From the NCBI GenBank assembly GCA_030765045.1, contig CM060967.1:150975751-151039750 (forward strand): a stretch of DNA of 64,000 nt, written 5' to 3'. The translations under genes and the position numbers were made by a program. Position 1 is the stretch's first letter; every line of letters begins with the position of its first letter. The notes beneath the pieces are model-generated. The model was not told the origin of the DNA, ran no database searches, and saw nothing but the letters and a program-made list of their open reading frames with translations. The stretch is from Tenodera sinensis. Lineage: Eukaryota > Arthropoda > Insecta > Mantodea > Mantidae. Positions 1 to 12,144 of this stretch are shown here, one piece after another.

Positions 1-2411
1 AAAATGTGTGATCATTCGTACTATGGACACATTCTCTTTTTCCCTTTTGGAAGCATCTCTGTAGGTAACGAAAGTATTCGTATTTGAGTGTTTTCCAAAG
101 TTTTTCTTAAATAGTTGGTATGTTGTCTAGTTTAAATTATTGGCAAGCCTGGTAGTACGAATAGTTCATCAGCGAATAAAGGACAAAAGGGTATAAAAAC
201 ATTCTGAAAAGACCGTTTCAGCGTTACTTGACACTTGACACTGTTGATCTACCAACGGTGGAAAGAAATGAGTTTTTTAATCTAAAAGCGTGAAGTCACG
301 ACACGCAAACGTCAAACAAAACACGAGTCTCATTTTATACTATTAATACAAAAAGGCATTGCAGAAGTCACTTGTTGAGACTTTCAACAACAAAACTTTA
401 GCTAAAAGAAAGACAGAACATAAAAAATGAAGGTACACCATTTGAATGAAGAAATAACCGCTTCAAATTATTGCTAAGCGGGTGCTCGTGTTCCTTCTCA
501 GCGATTTATGAAATATACAGAGAGAATGCGAAATGAGACTTTTCCGGCTGGCCTCTGCAAAATGAAAAGTTGTCGGGCCTGAGCGTAGCCATTAAATAGC
601 GGAGCACGTGACACCTGAAGCTCCCTGAGGCAAACTAAGGTGGTAAGATACGTCCTCTATGCGGACAACTTAGTGCCCCTTTACAAAAACTTTTAGTAAT
701 TCCATCGCTGAAGCTTTTCTTGATTTCGTTACCATATATGAGGAGTCGACATAACTGTACCGGCTGAAAGCAATACGTAGCCTTTCCTCCTTCAAGCAAC
801 ACGCGTTCAAACGTCAACAAACAGTGGTGTAAACCTCATCGATACATGGTTCTTTCGAAACAAGGAATACGCAAGATAACCTTCCCATTCCAAGAGAAGT
901 GGGAAGAACAATATTTGAGCTACGCTATGGGAAAGAATGTTCGAAAGTTTTGATTTGTATTTACAAGCCAAACATTATAGGACACTGCGAACGTTGCCAC
1001 AAAGATCACGAACAAGTCATAGATAGGAAATGTTAAGGCATTTTAAAAGAATAGTATAAAAGAAACATTTGTGCGTAAATATAATCATAACGTTTAAATT
1101 TTCACTGAAGCTTCGTAGTTTAGAGAAGAAGTGGATTAGAAAGTACGCCAATTTTAAATTATCTAAAACTTTATTTATCATTGTGTAAAATAACAATTAG
1201 AAAATAAAACTGGTTAAAACTTATTTAGAAAACGATTTCCGTCTCTCCATTAATTTGCAGCATAAATTAGAGTAGCCGTCAGGAACGATGGCGGTGACAG
1301 ATAACACGCTGGGGAAGTGCTGCGTTGCAACTGTTTCCCATCTTTCTCAGGAAGTATTTGTACACATTATACATAATTTCCCTGGCTTGACTGTGAATAA
1401 CGCATCTGCCATCTTCGGAACTGTTCAGTGAACTTACTGTCACATAACGGAGTGGACTTATTGTTCGGAATTACTTAATTTCACTGTAAAACTGTGCAGT
1501 ACTCTCACACACGCGCTCTGGTTGGCTAGAAACTAGGGTTCGGTAGTTCTTTGACAGTACATAAATGACGTAGTAAATGGTAGAATTACCGAGAGTATTG
1601 GTAGCATTGGTAGTGAAAGGAACATAATACAAAATACAACGAATTAAGGAATTTAATGAGAAATTCAAACATAATGAGCACCAAGCACTGTATCAAAATA
1701 AAAATTGTACTTTTCAGTTCAAACTAACCTTACTCGTGGTCACTATCAGTATCTTCGATCAGAACTGTGCTTTACCTAGAGGAGCTTCCAAATATTTATG
1801 AAGACACTAATGTTCCGCAGGTTAAGCTTCCTTTTATATACCCTCCCTCAGTTTCGGGAAGGTCAACACTCCCGGTTTCTTGAGCAATGTAGTGAAACAT
1901 GAAAAAAAACGTGAACAACGCGATTGCTATGAGGTAACGCCTGATGGGTATGCAACACACCTAACGTACATGTAATGCGGGTGGGCTCTTAACTGTTAGG
2001 AAAACTAACGCAGTCCACACTTATGATAGTCTATAGTAATCTTGGTAGTTTTACAGTTCAAGGGAGTAATTTCCGTAAATCTCCACTTAGAATTTAAAAA
2101 CAAAATGCCTCACTTTCGCCTGATATTTGGTGTTTATCTGGCTTTGCGATTTTTAACTAGCGAAATGATACACACGCACTCAAAGAAACAGATGCAACTT
2201 GATACCTATTTTATACAAGCCATAGAAAAATTGCCATGTTCTGGAAAATATACTCTTATCATTAGGAATACAAAACCACAGATAATTATGAAACAGTCAC
2301 ACTGTTCATTCATAAATGTAACAAAAAAAATGACTGATTTCTTAGATTTTAGTTTTACTTTTACTACTGTATACCTACAGTAAGTAGTGTAATCAGCATA
2401 ATTGAAGACAA
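1..2411. other. No recognisable gene or repeat
   Basis: I find no convincing coding region, RNA gene or repeat family member here. The open frames are short, lack family motifs and overlap on both strands. The DNA is AT-rich with scattered GC-richer patches (about 480-800 and 1260-1340). A promoter or unknown old repeat cannot be excluded. Confidence 0.4.
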
Positions 2412-2853
2412 ATGAAAAACAGAAAAGGCTATTAAATACCAAACTTGGTGTATAATTTTAGCATCTTTGAAGAATATGATACAAAGACTTAAAAATTTAC
2501 CCGTCCCAAATTACTTTTTAAATGGGAAATGCTTCACCATTTTTTCTCTAAAATAACTCTAATGGTTTTGATTAACATACCAATGTTTAAACTATTTGCA
2601 TGGCAAACAAAATATATGTATATCTGGAACTTTCTGGAAACAGAATATGAAATCCTCTGTTCTGAATGATCTTTGTATAATTATTATTGGTAGACCGTAA
2701 GATATACACACAATCTTATTGCACAAAACATTTAGATCGGTATAAAACACACAAGTTTGTCAAATATATTTTTGTGGCGTTAACTATTTCCGTAATGTTC
2801 TTTGTTACTGGTCTGAATGTTGAAATACTTATACTTTTCAGAAGTAGAAAGTC

Positions 2854-2904
<51 letters not shown>

Positions 2905-3121
2905 TCGTGACTATGCAAAACTTCAGAGCCATGCATGACTTATGAAAATCTTTTTAAAAATCTGACGATCGTTTTACCTTAAATATCTTTTCTCTATGTA
3001 CAATGAAAAAACTAAATGTGTAATGAAGGTTTATTATGATTCGACAGAACAACAAAGCTTTGTAAGAATAGTTTAAAGAGGCATGAGTGGAGAAAATCAT
3101 GTGAGTGTAGCATACAAGATT
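2412..3121 (+). mobile_element. F1 element, old diverged copy with poly-T insertion
   Basis: This is the most diverged full-length-like F1 copy. It lacks the GT-rich left part but follows the F1 consensus in order: the 'accaaacttggtgta' block, the 'gtagaccgtaagatata' block near 2690, and the terminal 'gagaaaatcatgtgagtgta' end at about 3089-3108. A 48-nt pure T run (2856-2903) interrupts it. The open frame crossing the T run is a by-product, not a gene. Confidence 0.7.
2856..2903. repeat. Poly-T tract, 48 nt
   Basis: Uninterrupted T run inside an F1 copy. It could be the A-tail of a minus-strand retroposon of which nothing else remains, or simple slippage growth. Confidence 0.95.
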
Positions 3122-3667
3122 TTATCCCTCAGGCTCAGTCTGTATCGACCGCTAACTAATGTTTTAAGTATTAGAAACTACATCATATTCAGAACATAAA
3201 AGTGATAAGTTGCTGAGATGAGAATGCTGAGAAACGCAAGTATCGTTTACGTCAGATAGCAGCCACCTAACGTTAAAAATAAAAACCTGCCAAAAATGTC
3301 CTTCTCTGAGTACGCTCTTTTGCTTTGTGCAGGCTGCATTGATTAAGGCTGTAGGGGAAGCAAAAGGAATATCTCGTAACTCTGGGACACTGATGGATCA
3401 CCATTTTACCGAAAGCGCTATCCCAAGAAAGAAGATCGGGAGAAAAGGCATATTGCAAAACAGAGTATTGCTATTATGCCCAAATAAAAGGCAGGGTAAT
3501 CCGAAAAACACTAGGAGTTAAAACAAATATCTGTGTTTCTTTTGCATGTTCTTTGGAGTGCAATTATGAAACTGTTTGTTTCGTGACGTAATGATTTAGC
3601 AGGTTTATATGTAGTAATATCCTTCTTATACTTTTTAAGGCAGGATCTCAATTCCTTGCCTTTTAAA
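3122..3667. other. Unassigned stretch with one short open frame
   Basis: A 64-codon plus-strand frame (3327-3521) reads MQAALIKAVGEAKGISRNSG at its start and is Lys/Arg-rich later. The opening loosely recalls helix-turn-helix N-termini of pogo-type transposases, but the match is too weak to call. I see nothing else here. Confidence 0.25.
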
Positions 3668-3791
3668 TTTCTCTAATACGTATAGTGAAATAGAGGAAGT
3701 ATTGTATTCCACCCAAAAATTCGATGTCGAGATTTCACCGGAAATATATGTTTTGAGGCCTCCCGAATGCAAAAAAATGCATTTTAGAAAA

Positions 3792-3830
<39 letters not shown>

Positions 3831-4172
3831 TGTGTGTCTGTGTGTCTGTGTGTCTGTGTGTCAGTCTGTCAGTCTGTGGACAGCATAACTCAAAAACGAA
3901 AAGTTGGTTAAAAACCAAAGTTGATATTAAGTTTAATGTCTTTCAAGGATGCGACACGAAAATTGCTCCACCCTAAACTACCCTTTGCATGGAATATTTT
4001 TCGAAAAATTTTATTTTCTTAAAAATGGCTCTAAGGATTTTGATTAAAATGCTGTATGTTTAAGATATTTGTGTGAAAAATGAAATGTATATCTTGAACT
4101 TTCTGGCTATAGCCTACGTAATACTGCTTACTCTGGATGACTTTTGTATAACTGGTGAACCGTAAGAGATAG
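3668..4172 (+). mobile_element. F1 element, right-truncated copy
   Basis: Starts at a TTTCTCTA end and has the 'gtattgtattccaccca' and 'gatttcaccggaaatata' blocks. The (GT)n-derived tract follows (about 3796-3865), then 'gtggacagcataactcaaaa' and the 'actggtgaaccgtaagaga' block, after which F1 similarity stops. About the right third of the element is missing. The Cys/Val-repeat frames over the GT tract are not genes. Confidence 0.8.
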
Positions 4173-5226
4173 TATTTTTGGAAGATGCTAAACCTGTACA
4201 TCAGTGTGCTATTTATTGCACACACTGGGACCTTTTCCTAAAACTGCTTTGTTTGAGTAAAGGACACATCAAAACATGTATTTTATGAATAATCTCGACG
4301 CTAAAAGTTTAGGTGGAATGTTATACTCCTACTTTGCGTATGCAGAAGGAAAAGCAAAACTTATAAAATTAATAGATTAAAAACTCTAGGAAAGCACCAG
4401 GATATTTATTGTCATATAATTTGTTCTTTCTGCACATTAAAACGTAGAACAGTCTCTACTGCAATATAGCTACTAGCAGTTTTAAAGTGGAAATGTATAC
4501 TTTTTGAAGTCAGTGTATTTTTGCGTTAAAGTGTTTCTTTTTCTTTCTTAATCATTTTCCAAAATGCTTTTAATGGTTTGCAATTTCACCAAAACAGTGT
4601 CTGTATCAGTATGGTGACAAGGCAGTTTAAAAGTTCAATTTCAGGTTGTCCTTGTTCGATATGAGCGCACAGGTGGACTGAGGTTCTGTTTTCAATTCCA
4701 AGTTGTTTACAGCAAAAGAGACACTTCCTCCAACACAAATGCACCTGCCTTAGTACTTCCATGACCAGCGAGCTCCTTCAATATTCCCAACCTTTGCATT
4801 TTCCGATTCTCGAAAAATTCATTTATAGTTTTAATAAGGGACATAATGTATCTTGGAATTTAGTTATATTAGTTGTTCAGACACAAAATCCAAGCGTTTA
4901 CAATGTAACAAAATCAATGTTGATTTCTTGATACTCTATTTTAATTAAGATATATTGTATTATAGTTGCAGATTATGAATGAAAGTTGGCCTATTATGAG
5001 TTTCATATGACATTGTATTATTATATCAAAGTTTAGAAACAATTCTGTTGTGCAAATTATCAGGTAAACTGAATGAGTGCTCGCAGAAACGGGCTAGCCA
5101 TCAAAATTGATTACATGTTTATTTTCTAAAATATATATTAAGTGGCGTGAGCTCGAACTCATCTGCCTATCAGTTCAACAGAAACATTTAACACTAATTC
5201 ATTATAATGCAGTAAATATAAAAACC
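4173..5226. other. No recognisable feature
   Basis: AT-rich sequence without an open frame of note or similarity to other parts of the window that I could see. Confidence 0.4.
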
Positions 5227-5826
5227 TGATGTGTTGCACTCACATGACTTTCTCTACTCTTGTTCGAACCATTCTTACAAACTCCTAATTCTCTATGTTC
5301 TTCGTGTAAGTTGAAATAAACATTTGTACAAATTATCTTACTATGGCTTATTTCCCTGTAGGTGCAAGGAGGGGTATTAAAATACAGTAGGCTTTGAACG
5401 ATCGTCAAATCTTTTAAAGCTTTGAGATTCCGTTCTCTTTGCACGCCTTAACATATAAAAAATGAACAACGATATTCCATTTCATTAAAGTTTCAAGTTT
5501 TTCTAAACTGTCACAAATAACGAGGAATATCTCCGAAATGCTTCATTCTACCAGAAAAAAAATCAGTCATAAATTGTGTATTTTAGGAAGATTTACACTT
5601 TTTGTATAGTAAGATTTGGTTTATCTCTTACGGTTTACCAGTTATGCAACAGTCATTCAGAGTAAATAGGACTGCATGGCTATAGCCAGAAAATTCAAGA
5701 TAATCATTTCAGTTGTCATAAAATATCTCAAACATATGGCATTTTAATTAAAATCGTTAGAGCCATTTTCAAGGAAATCAAATTTTTCGAAAAAGTTTCT
5801 GCGAAAAGAGTAGTTTAGGTGGAAAT
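5227..5826 (-). mobile_element. F1 element, truncated copy
   Basis: Begins with the well-preserved F1 terminus 'tgatgtgttgcactcacatg' followed by ACTTTCTCTACT. It runs in reverse orientation through the 'ctttgagattccgttctctt' block to 'gtagtttaggtgg', where it breaks off before the GT-rich third. Confidence 0.85.
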
Positions 5827-6036
5827 GTGTTGCCTATCTAACTGCTGTCATTGAAAGATCCACGATTTTGACATATAGTTATGAAGGCTAAATTGTCTTT
5901 CTTAAATTTCGGGGATGCAGGGGAAATTCCCAGACCTACCCCTTTAAATACGTCTATGCATGAAAGGATCCTTCATTCCAAGTTTAATGCTATCTATAGG
6001 TACTTCACCGTCACAACTGTTCAAACTTTTCTCAAT

Positions 6037-6192
6037 ATGGCGGATACTGAGCAGACTGGGTCAGACGCACTAAATCAGAGGAAGACAGCTTTAAGGACAC
6101 GTGTTAGAGAAAGAGTAGCAATTGAAAACTATGCAAGCTACCGTAATGAAAATTTTACTACTTGTAAAACAACTTCTGATTCAGAAACAATG
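6037..6192 (+). CDS. Hypothetical first exon, 52 codons
   Basis: An ATG in the context CAATATGG opens a 52-codon frame starting MADTEQTGSDALNQRK and rich in Arg, Thr and Ser. It ends exactly at a GTCAGT sequence that could be a splice donor in phase 0. The frame also extends upstream to 5881 without a stop, but that part looks non-coding. I recognise no domain, and no downstream exon was found. It could be the first exon of a host gene, the start of a transposase, or chance. Confidence 0.2.
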
Positions 6193-6204
6193 GTCAGTTG
6201 CTAA

Positions 6205-6747
6205 CTTGTTGATATTTCAATAAACAAGAAAATTTGCAACATGTTTCACATATTTTCTTCTTCAGGTTGATTTTTATCCTACTAAAAGTGAGACACTTCA
6301 GATTTTGTAATCTATTTACAAACATGTTATTTGACATACGTAGGTGATGACAAATTAAGACATTTTAACAAAAAACAGTAATTTAAAAATATGCAATTAC
6401 GTATATTTTATTTTTAATGTTTTATAAATATTTATAATTTTTTTTTAGCAATTTTATACAAAGGTAACATAAAAGCTTTCATTGGCGCTTTAGAACAATA
6501 TTTTTGAATGTGCATAAAACATAACAGCTCTATGTCTTATTAGAAAAGTATACCTAACGTTTTAAAAAAGCAAGTTTCGGTAAATGGCAAAAGAAGGTAC
6601 CCAGGGATGCTTGCAGTCATATTAAATTTCGACTTAAATCCCAATTTAAATGCTCTTAAATGCCGCAAGCGCACACAAAACTTATATGGACGTACTCTAC
6701 AAACTATGCAGATTCGTGTTATGCATAAAACCAAAAATCGATTTTTA
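6205..6747. other. No recognisable feature
   Basis: AT-rich DNA between the hypothetical exon and an F1 copy; nothing supportable seen. Confidence 0.4.
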
Positions 6748-6868
6748 TTTTCTCTACTGGTAGGTAGAGGAGGTATTGTGTTCTACCCAAAAATTCTATG
6801 TCGTGATTTCACCGGAAATATATGTTTTGAGACCCCCTGAATCTAAAAAAAGCATTTTTAGAAAAAGG

Positions 6869-6947
<79 letters not shown>

Positions 6948-7651
6948 GTGTGGGTGTGTGTCTGTCAGTCTGTGGACAGCATAACTCAAAAACGAAAACT
7001 CGGTTAAAAATCAAGGTTGGTATTTAAGTTTAATGTCTTTAAAGCATGCGACACGAAGATTTTGAAGAAAATAGCCCCACCCTAAACTACCCTATACAAG
7101 GAAATTTTTTTGAAAATGGCTCTAACGATTTTGATTAGAATGACATGTGTTTAAGATATTTGTTAGACAAATTAAATGTATATTTTGAATTTTTTGGCTA
7201 TAGACTATGTAGTCCTGGTTACTCTGGATGACTTTTGGATAACTCGTAAACCGTAAGAGATAGACAAAATCTTACAACACCAAAAAATGCACTAAAATAC
7301 GCAATTTATGTCCAAATAAATTTTCTTGTAGGGTGAACTATTTCGGATATATTCCTTGTTATGTGTGCGAGTTTCGGAAAAATTAAAACTTTCCTGAAAT
7401 GCATCATCGTTGTTCATTTTTTATATGTTAAGTGTGCAAAGAGAATAGAATCTCAAAGCTTTAAAAGATTTAACTATCGGACAAAGCCTACTGTATTCTA
7501 ATATTCCCCGTGCACCTACAAGGAAATAAGCAATAAGATAATTTGTACAAATGTTTGTCTTAACACGAAGAAGATATAGGAATAAGAGTTTGTAAGAATG
7601 GTCTGTACAAGAGTACGGGAGTAGAGAAAGTCATGTGAGTGTAACACATAG
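6748..7651 (+). mobile_element. F1 element, near full-length copy
   Basis: Runs from TTTCTCTACT to GAGAAAGTCATGTGAGTGTAAC and is one of the most complete copies. It keeps the left block, an almost pure (GT)n tract at about 6872-6943, the 'cagcataactcaaaaacgaa' block, 'ccaccctaaactaccctata', 'ttactctggatgacttttgg' and the right block 'tactgtattctaatattccc'. No transposase frame exists, so the family looks non-autonomous. Confidence 0.88.
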
Positions 7652-9039
7652 TTTTTTGAACATCTGTCTCTACTAAGTGTCCTTAAGCAGTGTGATTGGG
7701 ACGAAGAGCAAGCATATCAGTGTGATGTTAGGCGAGAACCCTATTACACCACGTTGCCTATATAAACGGCGCTGTAAGTACGGAATTGGAGGGTTAATTC
7801 AGGTGTAGCATTCTCGATGACAATAACATGGCCAGTACAAGTAAAACAGAGCAGCCAGTGTTTCTGTCTGTTATTAAATTACCTAAGTCCAAATCCTGAA
7901 ATACCTTATCAGATCACAATCTAACATGCATTTTTCAATTACAAATTCCGCAGACATTGCGTCCTAACATTGATAAATCAGTTAAAGGAAACGAAACAGA
8001 AAATGTCGGAAAATATCCACATAATTTTGTTCTGTATGGCTCTCTTCTAATTTGCAGAGAAAATGATCGTGTGTGCTATTTACTTTATAACACAAACTAA
8101 AATTGTTATATATTTTCTCATAGTATAGAGCCGAAGTGTAATTGATTATAATCTGTGTCAATTGTGTAATAAAAACTGTCAGCATTAATACTGTCAGGAC
8201 GTTACTTGCGTTATTAACAGATGTTTCCTGACTGTCCTACTTTGCTACATTCCGCATGCCTGAAACTATTTTTTCTTCACCTGCGGCGGAACTACAGAGC
8301 ACAGTGACGCCACTCGCTGAACTTGTCTTCAGTGCGAGCATATGCGAGCATGTGAGCTAACTTCAAACCGGCACTGTCCATGACTAGCGAGATAGACTAC
8401 GGCGCGAGCTGCAGTGACGTACATAACTCTCCCAGTCTAGTCATGGTCCAATGAAGAAAACCACAATCGCCTAATACATCCATATTCTAAACAACAACAA
8501 AAATTACTCTTTGAATTCATACAAAAGATAGTTATATCATGATGGTATACAATGTTAGTCATGTATCCGACTACCATTACTACCCGACTCCGATTCGTGC
8601 CGTAACCTGTCTTTCTCGTTAGCCACGAGCATTGACTGTCCTCCCCTGCACTAAACAGTGCTGTGCGTATTACGATGAGATGTGCACTAGTGTTACTTAT
8701 TCTGTGCTTTTACCAGGCATTTGGTTGGAGAATTCAAACAACCAGTACTCAACCAACCCTTTAAACTTTTCCAGGCTGGCCCTAAGGGATGTTATCTTGC
8801 AGTCACTTTTCTTTTACGACAGGAGATTCTTTTTGCTGATCGCATCCTAGTTGAGAGCCAAAATGTCGCATAAAATGGCATTCGATCAAATTCAGAAAGA
8901 AGAGATCCAGTTAGGTCAACTGTGGTTACAGCAGTCACAGATTATGATAGACCAGGCTTGGGGAAGAAGGGTGACAGTGCAATCGAGTATTTACCCTCTC
9001 CACTTATTGACACAGTTTGAAGAACTGCCCAGTTCTCTG

Positions 9040-9040
<1 letters not shown>
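7652..9040. other. Unassigned stretch
   Basis: No recognised gene. A TATATAAACGG box at about 7760 and a GC-richer segment near 8280-8440 are visible but not interpretable. Frames at 8632-8850 and 8851-9108 are short and unrecognised; the second is largely a translated (GACA)n repeat. Confidence 0.35.

Positions 9041-9083
<43 letters not shown>
9041..9083. repeat. (GACA)n microsatellite
   Basis: About ten GACA units in a row. Confidence 0.95.
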
Positions 9084-10389
9084 GCGGGAGGCTTGGCCTG
9101 GTAGGTAACTGCTGTGAGGCAGTGGAAGGGTTAAAACTACGACGTAGAGGAAGTGACTCATTGAGTCAGTTCTCGCCATCTATGTGAGACGTAAAGAACA
9201 GTTTAAGTTGCACTCCACAACTCGCCTACCATTACATGACAAATATATGAGACATTATTTTAAATATCCAATATCAAATTTTGCACTTAATTGGGTTTGC
9301 CCCAAGTGGTCACAATAATTGTTAATTCAAGTGGGTGAAATTAGCTCATTATTTTTCTTTGTTTTACATAAAGCGTGCAGCAAAAACAAATCACTGTTAA
9401 TTATTATCGTTCCCCCTCAATTAGGTATTATTACAAGGTGATTTTCTGATCAATAAATATTTAGAATTTTATCTAAAGAAGTAAACACCGATGGTCTTAT
9501 AAGAGCAATGCGCATTGCGTGTTTCAGAACTTCCGGTACTCACTTCGGACAATTCTATAACTACCGGCACTGAGTATAGCAGGCACAGCTTATTGAGATA
9601 CACCAAAAACAACCTTGACATTTTTCCCCCATTATGGTGCAGTCTGGTTATATTTGGTGATATTCCATCCGTTATATTGCATTAGTGCCGCGAACATTTC
9701 GTAACATATTGCCATGGTAAAGCTACTGCCATAGCTGGTGTTATTGCGTCTGTTATGTTGCCACAGAAGTCCTTGTTTATGAACGCGTTCCAGAAAGGCC
9801 AACCGATAGATTTAAAATAAGGTTAATGTTTAGACGCCGTATTAATTAATTAATCTGTGGACGCACTGCTCATGTTTGCGTGGTTTTACCTTGAATTCTT
9901 TTAGAGCAATATATGCAGTTATAGTTACTGTTATTTTTGTGTTCGCTACATAGTAGTGCATTAAATATATATTGCGATATTTAGCAATTGGATGTGATTT
10001 TATCCAAGTGTTATTGCAGAACAAGATTTGCCGAAGATGAGTAGGTTTATCGTGTGTTATGTGGTAACGATGTTCAAGCATTAATATCGTTTGAAAGTAT
10101 GTTACTTTAACCCTGTGATATTTGAGGTTAAAAATGCCTTTATCATGTACATTGGCAGGACTGCTTTTTGCGATTCTTTCGTCAGCTGTTTAGTGTAATG
10201 TCGGCCATTTTGAACTCGGGGAACTGCCGATAAACTGTATCCACTATATCAGTGAACGCCCGCCCAACTTAAGCCCTGCCTTTTACCACCTGTAGTGAGC
10301 ACAGTAGTTGTAAATGTGCAGGTTATTTGTGAAAGGAAGAGCGTAAATTCAGTTTTTAACGTAACGCTCCACAGGAAAATAAGCGGAGT
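9084..10389. other. No recognisable feature
   Basis: No family similarity or convincing open frame seen. Confidence 0.35.
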
Positions 10390-10656
10390 GTGTTGGATCA
10401 AGTGAGTATGGATGCCACCTCATCAAGGTTTCATCTTCAACAATGGATTCCGATTAGCTATGAAATTGAGAAGCAAATCGCTTCCCGAGCTTTAGACAGG
10501 CACGATTTTGTGATAACGACGTTTGGCAACAATAGCCGGTACAAGCACTTCGATAGCTTAGTAAATACGCTGGACAGGCATGGGAGATTTGTGTCATCTC
10601 AACGCAAGCTCGCACATCGAGCAATTATTGTACTTCACAGTACTAAAATTGAATAA
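10390..10656 (+). CDS. Hypothetical open frame, 88 codons
   Basis: The frame has a mixed, non-repetitive composition (for example EIEKQIASRALDRHDFVITT) and is followed by a stop at 10654-10656. A better start may be the internal ATG at 10408. A GTGAGTATG sequence at about 10402 could instead be a splice donor, in which case only the upstream part would be exonic. I recognise no domain, and no partner exon was identified. The frame may be real or chance. Confidence 0.2.
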   Translation: MLDQVSMDATSSRFHLQQWIPISYEIEKQIASRALDRHDFVITTFGNNSRYKHFDSLVNTLDRHGRFVSSQRKLAHRAIIVLHSTKIE

Positions 10657-11315
10657 TACTGTCTATATTGAGCTCCTGTATTGTTATAACATCAGTAGTT
10701 GGAAGAGGTAGACCATCTAGAATACACATTTTTAATTATTTAGGAAACCGTTTTCACCAGTAAAACAGTAAGTCTAAATACCATTTATTAACACACAAAT
10801 AAAACGATTAACTTCTTGAATACAGAATAATAGAATATTTAATGTTATATCAAGTTGCTCCTTCAAGCCGGGTTAACTTGTAATGTAAGCAAGGAATAAT
10901 TACTTTTACTTTCTCTGCCACGTACATTGGTAGTGTGAAGCCGGTCGGCAGTCACCGTCAAACAGATGCTCAAGATAAAGCTACTTCACACCACTGTTTG
11001 TAAATACGCGGCCAATGACAACGGCACGGCAGAACAAAGCGATTCCAGACTGTTCGAGAAACTACTTATTTACGAAAAGGTGAATTTCAAGAAATATCTG
11101 TGCTGCGCCTTCCTCGGTCATATAAGCGAATGCAGTGACGAGAGAAACGAGTCATTAAGTGTTGGATGAGACAGCTGTTAGCAATTAGATACCTAGTTCT
11201 AAGTGTTTGCGTGTGCGCGCACGTGTGTGTATAGTCAGTGTTGAGAGAGTTTGAGTATCATCAAGACAGTTTTAGACATTTAATCGCCGCGTAGGAGTTG
11301 TTTGTTGTGTGAAAC
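10657..11315. other. Unassigned stretch with a short open frame
   Basis: A 67-codon plus-strand frame (10966-11169) of balanced composition is present but matches no family I know. Nothing else is supportable. Confidence 0.3.
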
Positions 11316-11978
11316 TTGGGTTACCAAACCTCCGGAAATTCTCGGACATGCCCTACATTTTAACCATTTTTCCGGCGTCCGGGGGAAATTTTTGAAATCT
11401 CTAATGTCCTACATTTTCAGAAACAATGGTCGTTGGACAGTGAACTGGCAAAATAGAAATGAATAATTGGTTATTAGCCGCAACTGAACACATTATATAC
11501 GTCGGTCTGGGTGGCTACGTGGCTCGCGGGTTCAAATCCGGCCCAGACCGATGGTTTTATGTGTGCATAAAAGCGAAAGATCCATGTCAGTAGATTTACT
11601 GGCACGTAAAAGAACTCCTGCGGGGCGAAATTCCGGCACACCGGCGACGCTGATGTGATCCTGGCAATTGACAGCGTCGTTAAACAACAATACAACATAA
11701 CAACCTTTAGCAAATTCTGCGTTGCCAACCTCTCGTTCAATGTCACTATGCATGAGAGTACATAAATACCTACATACTCTTTGACTGTAGCTATAGCGAG
11801 TTGCAATTGCGGCTAATAATAAATTATTCATTTCTGTTTCAGCAGTTGCCAGTTCATTTTCTAACGATCACTGCTTGTTTCTGAAAATGTAGGACATTAG
11901 AGACTTTTCAAAAATTCCTGCCGGACGCCGGACAAATGGTTAAAATGTAGGACATGTCCAGGAATTTCGTAACCCTAG
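11316..11978. mobile_element. Palindromic MITE with about 165-bp inverted arms
   Basis: Two arms, about 11316-11485 and 11808-11978, are inverted copies of each other with small indels. The shared order is: GGGTTACSAAA terminus, 'tcctacattttaaccatt', 'tccggcgtccgg', 'ctaatgtcctacattttcag', 'gaactggcaa' and 'attagccgcaa'. The GGGTTACC-like end recalls hAT-type termini, but I see no clear 8-bp target duplication. The loop holds a tRNA-derived SINE, which would have separated once-adjacent arms. Confidence 0.75.
11500..11705 (+). repeat. tRNA-derived SINE, family S-A
   Basis: Contains a tRNA-like head with a B-box match (GGTTCAAATCC at about 11529) and a body with 'tagatttactggcacgtaaa'. The body recurs at 17300-17490 and, inverted, at 40822-41032, which defines the family. 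It sits in the loop of the palindromic MITE. Confidence 0.75.
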
Positions 11979-12144
11979 CATCGCGAAATTATTAAGACAG
12001 ATGTACCAACATTGTTTTTTTTTTTTTTTTTTTGCTAGCGTTGGAGCAACTGTTTTCACATGGGGTAATATTGATACTTGTATACCAACATTACCTGTTC
12101 TCTTGCCTTATCATTCAGATTTACTTTTGTGTTTTACTTCTGTT

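Noticed and set aside
3702..3976. Val-Cys repeat open frames, also at 6776-7027, 18550-18888 and 20685-20886
   Set aside because: They are translations of the (GT)n or (CA)n tract inside F1 copies, present in several frames and both strands.
5060..5110. Third hammerhead candidate near 'gctcgcagaaacgggct'
   Set aside because: The upstream box reads CTGAATGAG, which does not fit CTGANGA, and no stem II forms.
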